64,000 nt of DNA. Origin: Plazaster borealis (Eukaryota; Echinodermata; Asteroidea; Forcipulatida; Labidiasteridae). The translations under genes and the position numbers were made by a program. Positions 1 to 12,657 of the stretch are shown here, in pieces (within the stretch, counting starts at the first letter, position 1; every line of letters begins with the position of its first letter). The notes beneath the pieces were generated by a model that was not told where the DNA came from, did no database searches, and saw nothing but the letters and a program-made list of their open reading frames with translations. The stretch spans positions 16,907,486 through 16,971,485 of the forward strand of contig CM037460.1 of NCBI GenBank assembly GCA_021014325.1, in the 5' to 3' direction.

Positions 1-2258
1 TACTCCGAGTCTCCTTCTAGATAGCAACACCGAATAAAACACCTTTGTACAATGAGTACACTGAATAATATAATAACATAATAATAGCTTTTTGTATTTT
101 GAAAAGCTTATTTAGTAACGAAAAACACCATTCAAAATTGCAACGTTTCGCGAAGATCTTTTTGCCCAAACTCAAAAATAGCAGCAGCTGTTTATTCAAA
201 AGATATGCACATGACACCAAAACGTCATCGAACAGTAAGATCGCTCTCATGCTAACACATGAAACAACATCATTCTTGAAGAATAATAATGGGGACGCAT
301 TATCACACTTTTTAAATTCTTACTCCTATATATTTTGTTGTATAGTGTCATATGCAGGATCACATTGCTCAGGATCAATGACGGAACTATATATGAATTA
401 TCAATACCTTAGCTGTTTCTATTTTCTTCGGGATGAACTATTTATACTATTTACAAATCATCTACATAAGACGATCTGGGGGTTTTTGTTTTCAGCACGA
501 GGCATCAGCCCAGTTGTGCTTCTGCCTCTTCAAGAGCAGGATCATCGGCCGGGGCAATCGGTTCGAACCGGTAGGGTTCAGCCCCTCGGACACACAATGC
601 CGGACCAACTCACTGCACCAAGGAAGACGTCCATCGTAATCCCCTCCCCTACTTAATCTTGTCCCGAACTACCACCTATCTCATTTGAATAGGAGTCGGA
701 AAAGTCGATAGGAAACGCTAAATCTTCAGACACGACACCATTTCCTTCCAAATTTGAGGAGTCAAATTCCGCCAGGGTATCGACGTTGTCACGCAGTATG
801 CTATACATTGAACGCCTACGCATAATAGAAACCCGCGCAATTTTTCGTGAGTTGTTGTGACATTAGAGTCAAACTTTGGGTCTGTGTAAGATGTATGGTC
901 ATATTACAACAAATTCAGAGTCAGATTCAGGGCCTGGATCGTGACAAACACCTAACGTCTAGTTTATATTTTGTTTTGCATTTTTTTAGTACAGCCTAAA
1001 AAAAACACTAAAAAACAGTGTACAAAGTTTTGTGATCCTAGTAATTTCCTCTTCAGTTTCAAATACAAAGCTGCATGCTGGAAGCCAGTAAAAGCTACTA
1101 TTAAAAACCCATGAGCCGGCAGGACATTCATTTATTTAAGATATCCGCTTCATTTGAGTCATCACTTTATTCTTCGGTGTATTTTATGATATACATGTAT
1201 TGAATAGTCAGTCAGTCCCTGAGCATGGCTAGCTTATCTGTAGCTGACCACACAAAAACACTAATTAGTTAACAACCAATTAACTGTTTAATCAAATGTT
1301 TTAATTGTTCGTATAGCCCATCCTCATATCAGTGCAAACAAACTGGTTAAAAATTGTACTTGTCTGAGAAATTTCGTTCAGCCTGTACTTGACCGTACTT
1401 GGCCCTAATGCTCAGATTATTATTTGTGTATGTTTGATATATCTGACCCTTGGAAAAAATGAAAATAACATCAAAGATATTTAACAAATATGTTTTTGAT
1501 AAGTGCAAACAGTGCGTTTTTCTTTTTGACTGCAACCGCCACCCTGCTATCATTAAACTCGCGGGGTTAACAATCGAAATTTAGGTGTGGTGGGTTGGTA
1601 AAACAATTTCGAAGAAGATATATATTAATTTTGTAAACGTTGATTTTCTAAATATAAGTTCAGTAAGTATTTGTGTATGTTTATAGCTTTCAAAGCCCCG
1701 ATGAAACCTGTTTTATCTGTTTGTGAAAAACCTAGGTAAAAAAATGTACTAAAATACACGAAAAATTCGTTACATGAACCCTAAACATGGTCACGGCACC
1801 CGAACACGGCTCGATAGCGTCACCACGTGTCGAATTACATTATTTCAAAGTTAAATGTTTGAAACAATCATAATTCCTGAACCACACCATATAATGTTTA
1901 CATTCTTAAAGATCTTGAAAAACAAACAAACAAAACACATTTGCGTTTATGATGCACAAATTTGAACTTGACTTCCGGTCAAATCCATTTTCAACTGTTT
2001 TTTTTGTCTTGTTTTTCTTTTCTTTTAAACCTGATATGTTCAGATTTTCGAGAAAAAAATATACATTTCGATGTTTTTCTCCATCGGGGCACGACTGTGT
2101 GTAAGAGCCTCATCATAATAATGAATATTCATGTTTTTCTGCCTATGGTAGCCTGTATCAGATATTGGGGAACAGATGGATGCAGAATTGGGGATTATAT
2201 GCAGATGACTTTCCACCAAGCATGCCTTAAAATTGAAAATGTTAGTGGCCCGAAGGGC
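1..2258. other. No gene recognised
   Basis: Apart from the weak coding-like stretches at 500-835, this AT-rich stretch shows no exon with array homology and no clear repeat. The 185-codon plus-strand frame from 99 has no recognisable features. Confidence 0.5.
654..835 (-). other. Acidic coding-like stretch, unrecognised
   Basis: The minus-strand frame reads MRRRSMYSILRDNVDTLAEF, DSSNLEGNGVVSEDLAFPID, FSDSYSNEIGGSSGQD, then stops. The acidic Ser/Asp-rich composition is protein-like. A second minus-strand frame at 500-650 (GRLPWCSELVRHCVSEGLNP) also looks protein-like. Together they may be decayed transposon coding sequence. Confidence 0.2.
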
Positions 2259-2553
2259 TTAAAGGCATCATACACGTTTGGTAATTGGAGCCTATTGTTT
2301 GTTTAAATACTATATAGTTGAAGAATAATCTGCATTGGAATACACACTCTGAGAAGCGTTACCATAACGCTTCTCAATATTCAAAATATTTTGGGGATAC
2401 AAAGTTATATATTTTTCCATTACCGCAGTACTTCGAAGTAAAAAGTCTCTCAAAAATGTATTATACTATCCAAAGCTGCTGTACTTCTTACCAAGTAAGT
2501 TTGTATTGCCATAAATTTTCAGAGTCATTACCAAACGTGTACGTTGCCTTTAA
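2259..2553. mobile_element. TTAA element family A copy
   Basis: TTAA plus AGGCATCATACACGTTTGGT at the left and ACCAAACGTGTACGTTGCCT plus TTAA at the right. It has an internal hairpin GAGAAGCGTTA/TAACGCTTCTC. At 295 bp it has an internal deletion relative to the 401-bp copies. Confidence 0.8.
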
Positions 2554-2915
2554 AGCAAATTTTAACATGGAAACTGACGTCAATATGTAAGATGTTACGT
2601 GAAGTTGCAATATTTTACGTGAACAAATATTCCCAGTTTTAAAGCCGCTATACATAATTATATCTTAAAGTTGTTGGGTTTTTGTCACAAACATCGTAGC
2701 GCTTTCAGGGGACTGTTGAACACCCAACTTAAAAGAGGCATGAGTGATAATTGTTCCCTGATCGTTATATAGTAACGCATATCACTGATTGTATAAATCG
2801 GTTTTCTTTTGTTTGATTAAAGTGTTTGTATCTGTCACGGACTGTGGTTCAATGACAGTGGTGTCTCACCTGCAATAAAGTCTATACCAAAGTATAACAA
2901 AGTCTAACATTGTGT

Positions 2916-3316
2916 TTAAAGGGATTGACAGTATAGGTTTAGTAATTGGAAACCACTGTTTGTTTCAGTCTTATTATAGTTGTAGATATATACCATCAAA
3001 CTAACCTGTGAAAATTTCATTTCAAAAGGTGCTAGTGTTTTGGAGATATTGCCGAAAATCTGAAGCGGTTATTTCCACGCAGGAAGAATAATCTGCATTG
3101 GAACAAACAATCTGAGAAATGTTACTGTCAGTAACGCTTCTCAGATTCAAATTTGTTGGGATAAAAAGTAATATATTTTTCCATAACCGCAGTACTTCGA
3201 AGTGAAAAGTTTCTCAAAATGCATTATACTATCCAAAGCTGCTGTACTTCTTACCAAGTAAGTTTGTATTGCCATTAATTTTTAGAGTCATTACCAAACG
3301 AATACAGACCCTTTAA
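2916..3316. mobile_element. TTAA element family A copy, full 401 bp
   Basis: TTAA-flanked, with ends AGGGATTGACAGTATAGGTT and TACCAAACGAATACAGACCC. It includes the family signature GCAGTACTTCGAAGTGAAAA. It lies about 60 bp from the gene E leader exon donor. Confidence 0.82.
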
Positions 3317-3378
3317 GGACGACGGCGAAGATATCATTTGATGGCATTGTTTTAAAAAGTCATGCAAAAGTCACTTAC

Positions 3379-3439
3379 CGAAAAACGTCATCAGAATCAG
3401 AAGATCCAACACATGCCTGATGATGTGAAGGGTGATCAT
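3379..3439 (-). CDS. Gene E, signal-peptide exon 1
   Basis: First coding exon of a fifth array member. The ATG (high-coordinate end) opens a 20-residue hydrophobic leader, MITLHIIRHVLDLLILMTFF, and the exon ends in phase 1 at a clear GTAAGTG donor. It is almost identical to the gene D first exon at 22.5 kb, and the similarity continues about 220 bp upstream, so the two are recent duplicates including the promoter. The next expected exon (REMSAYYG module) is not in the 3.4 kb to the left, so the gene either runs off the window or is a partial copy. Start choice rests on the shared ATGATCACC context in all four leader exons. The function of the mature protein is unknown; secretion is inferred. 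Confidence 0.7.
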
Positions 3440-3584
3440 GATAGCAGAGAGCTTACTCCGTTCAACCCGTTGGATTGATACCAAAATTGTTTCGATTTAA
3501 TACAATAACTCGTTTTTCGTTACAGTTCCACTGGTGTAATGCATCACAGCTTCATATTACACGGTAAAATACAGCCTGGAGTCA

Positions 3585-3622
3585 TGACGTAATAGACGAC
3601 TGGGTCGTAGATAGTCACGTGA
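3585..3622 (-). promoter_or_regulatory. Conserved upstream block with TGACGTAA and TCACGTGA, gene E
   Basis: TGACGTAA (3585-3592) and palindromic TCACGTGA (3615-3622) lie 145 to 185 bp upstream of the gene E ATG. Both positions are conserved in gene D, and the CACGTG box also in B. TCACGTGA is the core bound by MITF/TFE/USF-type bHLH-zip factors and TGACGTAA resembles a CRE/ATF site. Sequence conservation is seen; factor binding is inference. Confidence 0.5.
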
Positions 3623-4729
3623 TGGACACAACCTAATATCGCTGCGTGATGGCATATCCATATTTTGACTCCTCCCTCAAATTAAGTAAGTTTCAAAATT
3701 GTCATGCACAGATAATAAACCCTTGCGTGGCTCCTGTTCGTTTACGCAGTGGCAGTTTGAGGAGAATGGACCCGTTCATACACGCGTTTTGTGAGTGAAT
3801 GCGTTCGTGAGAGCAATGTAAAATACGGCCACGTTCCTTATTCGCGTTTAAAACATAATGTGAAAACTACGCGATTGGTATTTCATTCATCCTTTACGAT
3901 TGTAAAAGTTAACAAAGCATAATACCAATAGTTCCTTATTTACGCTGAAAGGAATGCGACAGGTGGGGAATACGTTGCTTTATTGTCGTTTTACTTAGTG
4001 TGACTCCATTGTGGGTTGCACTAAGCCGAAACACTTCCATACATTTTACATAAGTCCAAGGAATGTTGCATTGAATGAGAGCTGGGGCTCAATAGTCATG
4101 TCAATCAACACAAACACTTGGTGTGAAGCAACAACCACTAGTCGAACAAAGTATTAACGTCCGTTTAATTTGAAAGATAAAATTCATCTTCAAGAGAGAG
4201 TATACGAAGTTTCCACTGGCGTTAAAGGAACGTTACAGAACTGGTAATTAAAATGTTCTTTATTATCACAGATTTACATAAAACGTACACGGTCTAATGA
4301 TGATGATAGTAGAAAACATCCCTAGAAATGTTTCTGTCTGAAATGCCATATTTGATGAGAAATAAATAAAACTAATTTCCGATTGGAGTTTATCGCTCAT
4401 GAGCGTTTTATTCATGCATTGTATAACACATGCAAATGTGTAATTGGTTTTTCACTATTTTCTCGTGACCCAGATGGCCGATCAATCTCAAACTTCTACA
4501 GGTTTGTCAGTTTATGTATATGGTGGATTATATAAAGTGCTTACACTGCCAGTTAGCAAAAACCAATTCTGTAATGTTCCTTTAACATGAGATGCGAAAC
4601 TTTGACATGCTCTTCCCAAGTACGAAATTTAAACTCAGTGCGATTTACTGTATGCAATTACCGCGGAGCAGACTCTTGGTGGCGCTTTTTGTGAGTCCCG
4701 GAATTGCATAAGTAATTTGACCTGGATAC

Positions 4730-5102
4730 TTAAAGGCAGGGTATACTTTTGGTAATTGCCAAAGACGAATATTCTCACCTGGTGTATTCCAACATATGCA
4801 TCAAATAACAAACCTGTACAAAGTTGAGCTCAAGTGGTCATCGAAGTTGCAAGAAAAGAATGAACGGGAACAAAAACTAATCCTTGCATAGAATTGTGTG
4901 CTTTCAGATGCCTGAGAAAGGCTTCATACCAGAAGCCTTTCTCAGATTCAAGTTTTGGTGAAAAATTACCTCTTTCTTTAAAACTACATTACTTTAAAGG
5001 GGTCGTTTCTAACTTGTTTTACAATATCAACAACTCTCCAGCAATAGGTTTTTATGGTCATTAACTTGTGGAGTAATTACCAAAATTACACTCTGCCTTT
5101 AA
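4730..5102. mobile_element. TTAA element family B copy
   Basis: TTAA plus AGGCAGGGTATACTTTTGGT; right end ACCAAAATTACACTCTGCCT plus TTAA. The inner sequence (CTCACCTGGTGTATTCCAAC) differs from family A although the termini are alike. Partial copies lie at 26480-26633 and 51880-52084. It resembles an inverted-repeat family I associate with echinoderm genomes. Confidence 0.75.
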
Positions 5103-7251
5103 AACATAAGGCACGTGTTAACCGAACGTCGTATTAGGGTAATTTTCCGTGGGGAAAAAAGTACGTTCTTTTTCTTTAAGAACGTCGAAAAGTCTTATAC
5201 AAATAAGAAACAGGGGACTGTGGAGGAAAACATCACAATATGATTGGATTCATTTGAGAATCGGGGGGGGTGGGGCATTCTATAAGCATTCAGCAACAGC
5301 CTGTAAAACCACCAATATAAGCTTTATTGTTGAATGAATAAAACGATAACGAGAAAGTCGACACAAATCCTCTAAATACTCAACACGGTGTTTACTGATT
5401 GACAACATTTTCTATTATAAACACTGCAGGGTTTTACACAGTTTTACACGGGCTTCAAATTTGGCGGACACAGGTGCTGAACAAATTCACAATATTATAG
5501 TTTATTATTATTCAATACTAGTTACAATTTCATTCACAAACTGATCTGGCATTTAAGCTCAACATTTTAAAACTTTCGATATCTGCGGGGAGAAAAAACA
5601 TTCGATTTGATCTTCTATTGTTTTATTTGTCATGTGTGTAAATCTTGTGCAATTCAAGATTTTTCTATACAAGAAATAACCTTCATTTTGTCTAACTAAT
5701 GTGCTTCAGTATGGGCATTTATGTTAAAATTGTTGATGTTCAACAATTTTCAAGATGTGCTACTTAAACTATCCAAACTTCAGGTTATAATAATCAGGTA
5801 AGTTTCTTTGTCTGCTTCTGTTTGCTTCGGATTGAAAAGGTTATCGTGCGTCAACACCGCTAAGCGACAAACACTAAAGTCGGTCGGTGCACTAAAGCAT
5901 TGATACTTGTGTAAAGATTATCAAAGAAATGTAAAGCAGCTAGGTGAAACATGTTCGCCCATTTTTCATTACAGAGTCTCGTGAATAATGATTTAGACAT
6001 AGTAAGCACACCAACAGGGCCGCAGATTACTTATATTAAGTTGGTAGGTTTTGTGTGTTTTTTTGTGTTTTTTGTATATTTATTGGTTTTAATCTTGTTA
6101 AAACTAATCTCCACTCGAAATCAGCGTCGGGCGCCACGGGGGAGGGCAGGGGGGACAAACTGACCCCATACTACCTTTGCCTCCCCCAATTTCCCCCAAT
6201 ATACGCCCCTCCCCCATTCCCACCTTAATTGTTCAACCTCGACAGTTTCATCGATAAAAATACCAGGAAAAACCCCCAGCTCAAAAATAACGATGGTGTA
6301 AGTCGGTCATTGTGGTCAATGCTGTTTCAGAATTGCATTTCAAAACTACATTCAATATTAATATCTGCCCCCCTAAATTTTAAGCTTCACCCTGTTACAC
6401 CCCCACCCCCAGTTTCCTAGGTCTGGTGACGCGGATGGCTAAAATGTCACAAAACATGAATAATGAAAAGACAAAGCAACTGCAGTATGATTTCTAGTAA
6501 ACTTGCCAAGAAGACCTTAACAACACAGAGTTACACTTGAATTACTAAAATTATGCCGATAAAAAGATACAAACTTTTAATTTATATTGATACAAATTAA
6601 GCTGTGTATACTCGAATAATCGCTGATGAAGCCATTCACATGGAATAATGTGTCTCAATTTCCTGTAGTCGTAATAAAGAACAATTATTATTATTGCATA
6701 ATGACTTTACAATTAAGTATTTGACATACCTGCAACTATATTAACTTGTATAAATGTAAAGATTATACAATCAACGGTGTGGTTTTGGGGTTTTTTGGTG
6801 GGTTTTGGGGGGGGGGGGGTTTTGGGGGGGGTTGTGGTTTTGGGTTTTTAGTTATATCATACTTTGCACTTCTTAAGTATTGTGCCAACATCGTTAAAAC
6901 GAGACTTCAACGTTGAGCTTTTCAGTTGAAAAATACCTTTGCGACGCTGGCGGCGGTAATCGGTACAATTACACCGGTTGAAGTTCAGAAGGCTAAAATA
7001 TCCCTCCTTATTGTCATTGTTTAGATTACAAAGCCTAATACGTATGTATTGTAACTTATTTTATAATTCATAGGATTCTAAGAAGCCATTATTCTTCATC
7101 GACGCTGACTCAATGAGAAATTCTTACAGACACCGGACTTTTTAGTGGCATATACCGAAACCAATGGGCAAGAACAACGAACATCTTTATTTGTTATCAC
7201 ACAGATGTCTACACTTTAATAATTTATGCTACTGTCTGCAGTGATGAGAAT

Positions 7252-7348
7252 ACACGGTGTCATTAAAAAACACCTCCTATTCGTATAATGTTCAATTTTA
7301 AGTGAACATATTCGAAAATGAGGTGTTTGCTTTTGAATGACACCATGT
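7252..7348. mobile_element. 97-bp hairpin repeat
   Basis: ACACGGTGTCATTAAAAAAC at the left pairs with the reverse of GAATGACACCATGT at the right, with AACACCTC/GAGGTGTT inside. A very short inverted-repeat element; no target duplication seen. Confidence 0.5.
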
Positions 7349-7723
7349 TAAAAACTTCCACAGTCGTATACTATTTACAATGGTTAAATACTCACAAATA
7401 AAGTGTTAACAATAAATTATTGTTGAAGTATTTATTTATTTACATTGCACCTAAAAGTATCATGTATTACTTAACAATTTCCAAAGAAAAGCTGCAGCAA
7501 TCCAATACTTCCAGAAATGTGTTACATACAATATATCGAGCGGGATATAAAACTATCAGATAACTGTTTTATTTGCAGTCAGAATGTTTTGCATTGACTT
7601 TGTTTTCCATTCCCCACATTTTGTTAAACATTGTAGGTAATCGGAAAAAAATTAAGGATCAATGTATAGAGAAATTGCACTTTTTTAGAAAAGCACTCAA
7701 ACTTAAAGTTTGATCAGCTTTTA

Positions 7724-8110
7724 TCTCCTATAGTAAATTAAAGATATTATACAGGATTGGTAGCGCTGACCAAATAGTGGCAGACAGTGTTTATATTTTG
7801 TGTGATAAACCATACACATGAAATTTAAAAACCTGTGAAAATTTTGGCTTAAATCCGTCGTGTGGGTCAGGAGAAAATAGTAAGAATAAGCAAACTTTCC
7901 AGCATGTAAATGCATTGTCATTATTTTTTATATATTTGTTAGGTTTTCAGATTTCTCGAATATGACTTCATTCAGAGGGAAATATTTCACAGACAAAAAT
8001 GGGTTCTTATATGAACATCATAATCAGTTACTAGACTAAAATTAAACAAAAATGTTTGTTATCTCTATCAATCCAGTATGATATTTTTAACACCTACTTA
8101 CTTTACCGAC
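7724..8110. mobile_element. Inverted-repeat element family C copy, one end diverged
   Basis: It starts TTAAAGATATTATACAGG, then GGTAGCGCTGACC, and contains the family interior in reverse (ATATGACTTCATTCAGAGG). The far end near 8110 is not clear. Confidence 0.55.
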
Positions 8111-8490
8111 ATCCTAACACCTCAAAGCGCATACAGCATCTTTGTCCTTGATATGAAACTGGGTCAATGCGTAAATACTGGGCGTGCAACACTGACGAGA
8201 ATCGATTGGTCACGTGACTATTCCCATCAGAATTAGCGGAGAACTGTTACAAATAATAAATAAAAAATTATTGGAAGTTAAAAGGAATACGCAGTTTATT
8301 CACATTGATGTGATCGTAATGCGTGAATACCATCAAACAGGATAAAGCCCGTCGTCCGACCCTCATTAGCACGTGGATCCAGATTGAACAGTTTGGGGTG
8401 ATTTGGCAAATTGTTGTACATTTTCAATATAAAAATGAATTGAGTATGTAATTATGTATGGTCAACAACGTACTTTAAAGTGCGTATCTA

Positions 8491-8748
8491 GAGCCCAAAT
8501 TCATAAAACCTGTAATCAGACGTTTCATGCTTACGGGGCTACCCTTAGCACAGTTTCCTTTTTTTATAAACACTGCTAACTGCTAACTGCTAATGCACGA
8601 CATAGCTTGCTAGCGGTTCTTGTAAGCAGATGAGTGACGCAACAACGACAATCCATTGTGAACACGCATTATTTGCTTACGAATGCCTTTCTGCTGTAAG
8701 CATGCACAATTTGCTCATGGGTAAAGCAGCTCTGTCAAATTTGGCCCA
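8491..8748. mobile_element. Inverted-repeat element, GAGCCCAAATTCATAAA ends
   Basis: The left end GAGCCCAAATTCATAAAACC corresponds to the reverse of CAGAGCTGCTTTACCC...GGCCCA at the right (TGGGCCAAATTTGACAGAGC). The interior holds GCTTACGG and CTGTAAGCATG pairs. The arms are diverged. Confidence 0.5.
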
Positions 8749-9242
8749 GTATGTTCGGTATAAAGATCGAGGGCCGAACCATATTGAGAGCTCGAAGTGC
8801 GATGTTTAAAAAAGGCGCGTGGTGAATGCACTTCTCCAGTACCCGGGACAGAAAAAGATTGTCCCTTGTGCATTTTAAGCTATTCTGAGTTAGATTTTGT
8901 GCCGAAGTAGGTTGATTTCACAGTATGTGTGTTTTGCCCCCTTAATTCAATTATATGGTTATATTTTCAGAGAGAAAACAAACAAATTATGAAACCACAC
9001 AAGTCATGGGAGTCCTGGGTGCGCCTCCTAAATGTATACCTGATTATTGTTCACAATTTAAACTAATTTTAACAGCACATTCAGTTAGTTATGTTTGTTT
9101 AATTTTGGAAAAGAAATACGAAACAAAGTGTGCACAACGCATGTTGATTCGAAACAATTAGTCATCACTCCATTCACTGTTTCGTTCATTTCCCTTGAAT
9201 TAACGACACACGTATTAACCCCTTTACATCAAGGACAAAATA

Positions 9243-9456
9243 CCCTTCCCTTGAAATATCTAAATTGCACATCGTGCATGCGCACGAACACTACTGGTTG
9301 GCAAATGAGGACACAACGCGCCTTTTTTTATTGGACTGATGGTGGCGTGACGTGCATGCGTTTGTGCGTCTGCACAGTGCACAACTATAAAGCGTTTGCC
9401 AACCAAGAGTGTATGTACGCATGCGTAAATGTAATTAGCATATTTCATGGGAAGGG
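9243..9456. mobile_element. 214-bp inverted-repeat element
   Basis: The left end CCCTTCCCTTGAAATATC pairs with the reverse of the right end ATATTTCATGGGAAGGG. Inside, GTGCATGCGCACGAACACTA and TGGTTGGC are mirrored on the right arm. Confidence 0.65.
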
Positions 9457-9655
9457 TCTGTGGGTGCGCGGTACCGTTGTATTCGCACATTCCCTGGATT
9501 TAAGCCGGTGCTTACAAAAGTTTACAATTAGGTTGTTTTAATGGTTGGATGAGGCCAAGGGCTTGGCACACTATGTGCATTACTACCGGATGTTTGTGCA
9601 ATAATACACAAGCGCGATGCTAGTAGTATAGCATTTACGATTTGTTCGCTCTTAA

Positions 9656-10657
9656 AGGGACACACCGGCTGAATTGGGCTATTTGGGCTACAAAATAGAC
9701 TAAAATGTGGCTTCAACGGTCTTCCAGGAATGAAGAAGAACAGTCCATAAAAAAAATCATCAAATTTAGCCGTTTTTGAGCATTTTTAAACAAAAACGAA
9801 GGTCACGTGATAGTTCGAACCACAAACTGGTTCAAATAATCACGTGACCTTCCGAGTTAGTTTTACTTCCAGCCGTTTAAAAGTAACTTACCAAACCAAA
9901 TTTAAATATTTTTTTTACACAATTATTAACCAGTAATTGACGAAAAAGATCATGTATTCAAATTATCGCTACAAGTTGTAAATAATGGTGAAAAATCCAA
10001 CGTAAGATTCGCATTCAAAGAGTCCGTGTAACGGAGGCGTGTTGCATGGCCCAAAGGCGTGGAGCAATCACAACGTAAGCCTTGGGGGCATATCCCGTCA
10101 GCCGCGCTACATCCCGTGGGGCCAGAGAGCGTTGAAACCTAGGGGCATGAAGGCCTCAGCTTGCCAATAGCCGTGGCTTCGGAGCCTCTCTGGGGGGTTG
10201 GGAGCCAGACCATAATCACGTTTGGTTCCAAGGGGGTTTTAGGCAGTGCCCGTGTTGGATTGACTGCGCTGCACACACTCGCAGTCGCAGGACGACGACG
10301 TTGCATATGCACCGACGACGGACTGTTTCACGATGTTCACTCCTAAAAAAATTCGCTCCGGCCGTCCAGTCAAGTCATCAGCGGAAAAACGAGAGGTTGC
10401 CTCAGATAGAGCTGCCAAGAGAAAGGCAGACCGTTTGCAGCGAAAGCAGGAGACTCGGTTTGCACAGGTCGTTGGCCAACCAAGCGTAATACCGGCTGGA
10501 AAAGCGTATACGCTGACCTTTGACCGCATTTCGGTTTTTTCACTATTTTTCGTTAATTACGTGCTAATTTTAGGATTTTTTTTTTTAAACATCAAATTAT
10601 TTATTGTTTGTGACTCTACTTCACTAAATTACGTAAATGGTGAGCCGGTGTGCCCCT
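9656..10657. mobile_element. 1.0 kb TTAA-flanked element, AGGGACACACCGGCT ends
   Basis: Ends AGGGACACACCGGCT and (reversed) AGGGGCACACCGGCT are flanked by TTAA at 9652-9655 and 10658-10661. It contains a perfect-looking hairpin around AAGGTCACGTGAT (9800-9851). A short basic frame from 10333 (TPKKIRSGRPVKSSAEKR) may be a leftover of an element protein. A half copy lies at 23131-23300 in reverse orientation. Confidence 0.7.
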
Positions 10658-10809
10658 TTAAGTTCAATATTAGCTCTTTGTGAAATCGAGCCCAAGTGTG
10701 ATGGACTCAATCAGGATTCGGTGCCACGCATAGCCGTTTGGAATAATAAACGATTAAATTAAAAAGAAAATGGGCGTTTAAAAATTGTCTAGCATTAGTT
10801 TGCACTTAC

Positions 10810-11012
10810 CAGTTGGACACTTCCACCGGAAGTTGTCACAAATGTCAATGATGATGTAGAATCACCGTACTTAACGTTGTAGGTCCTTACATAGAAGCTG
10901 TTGTCGAATCCCTGTGTGATTAGACCAGTAATGTACACCCTAGCGTTGAAGTTGACTCGTATCCATGGAGTCGGGTCTAGCGCACCATTTGCGCACCACC
11001 CAGCGGGTATAG
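10810..11012 (-). CDS. Gene D, discoidin exon 2
   Basis: 203-bp exon, phase 1 in and phase 0 out, homologous to 57971-58170 (A) and 27932-28128 (C). It reads TIPAGWCANGALDPTPWIRV, then VYITGLITQGF and FYVRTYNVKYG, which is the WCA-x-PWI-V-F and ITGLxTQG core of F5/8 type C domains. The exon end is weaker: the usual SWSDV pattern is replaced by a Ser/Thr-rich stretch. The donor GTAAGTGCA is clean. A 500-bp trinucleotide repeat sits just upstream in the intron. No third discoidin exon was found between here and gene E, so the C-terminal third (ARYIRI...GC) is missing, lost or too diverged to see. Confidence 0.85.
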
Positions 11013-11130
11013 CTATAAAATAGCATAAAAGAGGTGATCTTCTTGGTTAAAAAAAACAAAATCAATTTAAGAAGTCAAGCGATTGAGCTCATGCAATATT
11101 GGGTGATCGATAAACTCGTGGGTTTCATGT

Positions 11131-11640
<510 letters not shown>

Positions 11641-12519
11641 GGTTTTCAAGGACCTGCTGACTCTATAAGAGCACCCCTTTGAAACTAACATATATCACGG
11701 GGATTGTTACTGTAAATGCCTGTTTCAATAATCCCACAATAAAAAAATAAATAAAAAAGTAACAATGTTTGTTAGACTACAATGTCTCACTCACACAAAA
11801 AAGGAGAAAAGTGACCGTTAGCATTGTAACAACCATGAACCGAATCTGCTTCAGATTCTTAATTTGTAGTATTGACCTGATTAGTAATTCCAAAATTTTG
11901 AAACTATGGAAGGCTGTTCCAGACCAACAGCTGCAAGAACGAACAATTGGCAAACTTCCTGCTGACATACGTGACCGCGCACATCTACAGGAATATCTAT
12001 ATCTCTCGAAGTATTGTTTCTTTCCTCGAAACAAGACTTCGTACCCTCGAAATGTTGTTCCGTTTCCCCGAAATTTACTGACATGGGGAACGGAGCACAT
12101 CTGTAGAGCATCAGCAATGAAGAGTGCCTGGTAAGTCGAGGGTATCTTGAAGCTGGAATCTTTAAAAGATTTTTCTCTCTCGAAATAATTATTTGTTCAT
12201 ACATTTGTGATAGTTCAACCAAAATATCACGTTTTAAACAAATTCGATACGACAAAATTTGACTTCAAATGAAAGTTCGAGTCTTTGCAATGTAAACACA
12301 AAGGAAAGGTACCGTAATTTAAGAGGTTTACAGTTTATTGAGAAGACCTATAAGAAAATCTAGCCATTTTGTTGTTGTGTTATGTGGACATGAACAAAGT
12401 CACATGACGGTAGCTACCAACACAAAACCCTTATCACACCAACTACGCCGGTTAAAATCTTATCACCTGTCATTTTGAACAACATTTTACTTTGTACATG
12501 ACTTTTAAACAAACCTTAC

Positions 12520-12657
12520 TTTGAATGTTAAGCCTTGCCCTCCAAGATCTATAGACCCTAACGAGGTTTTTTACATAAGCCGTCGATGCAAGAATATTGC
12601 TATCGGCAATGTTTCCATTTTCCATACCCATAGGTGTCTCGAAGTTGGTCGGACAAA
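12520..12657 (-). CDS. Gene D, discoidin (F5/8 type C) exon 1 of the domain
   Basis: This 138-bp phase 1-1 exon follows the ninth EGF exon. It begins VCPTNFETPMGMENGNIADS, the canonical start of an F5/8 type C domain: a Cys, then P-x-GMENG-x-IADS, ending in RARLN before the splice. The acceptor is TTGATAG and the donor GTAAGG. The first Cys, which normally pairs with a Cys at the domain end, is present here, unlike gene A. Residues between the start motif and RARLN are more diverged than in A and C. The domain family binds membrane lipids or glycans in the extracellular space; no specific ligand can be read from sequence. Confidence 0.85.

Larger units (their letters stand above)
3640..10800. 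other. Intergenic or intronic DNA between genes D and E
   Basis: It contains the small elements listed and a G/T homopolymer-rich tract at 6775-6850. No exon was found, including the expected third discoidin exon of gene D. Confidence 0.5.

Noticed and set aside
540..590. GGTTCGAACC resembling a tRNA B box
   Set aside because: It is a plain palindrome; there is no A box at the right distance and no cloverleaf.
99..656. 185-codon plus-strand frame
   Set aside because: Its composition is like translated AT-rich DNA, with no domain or splice context. The opposite strand reads more protein-like over its last 150 bp.
6775..6850. G-quadruplex regulatory element
   Set aside because: G-runs are present but embedded in a slippage-type G/T tract with no conserved neighbour or gene.
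10239..10683. Basic frames in the 1.0 kb TTAA element as a host gene
   Set aside because: They lie entirely between TTAA-flanked inverted ends, so at best they are transposon leftovers.
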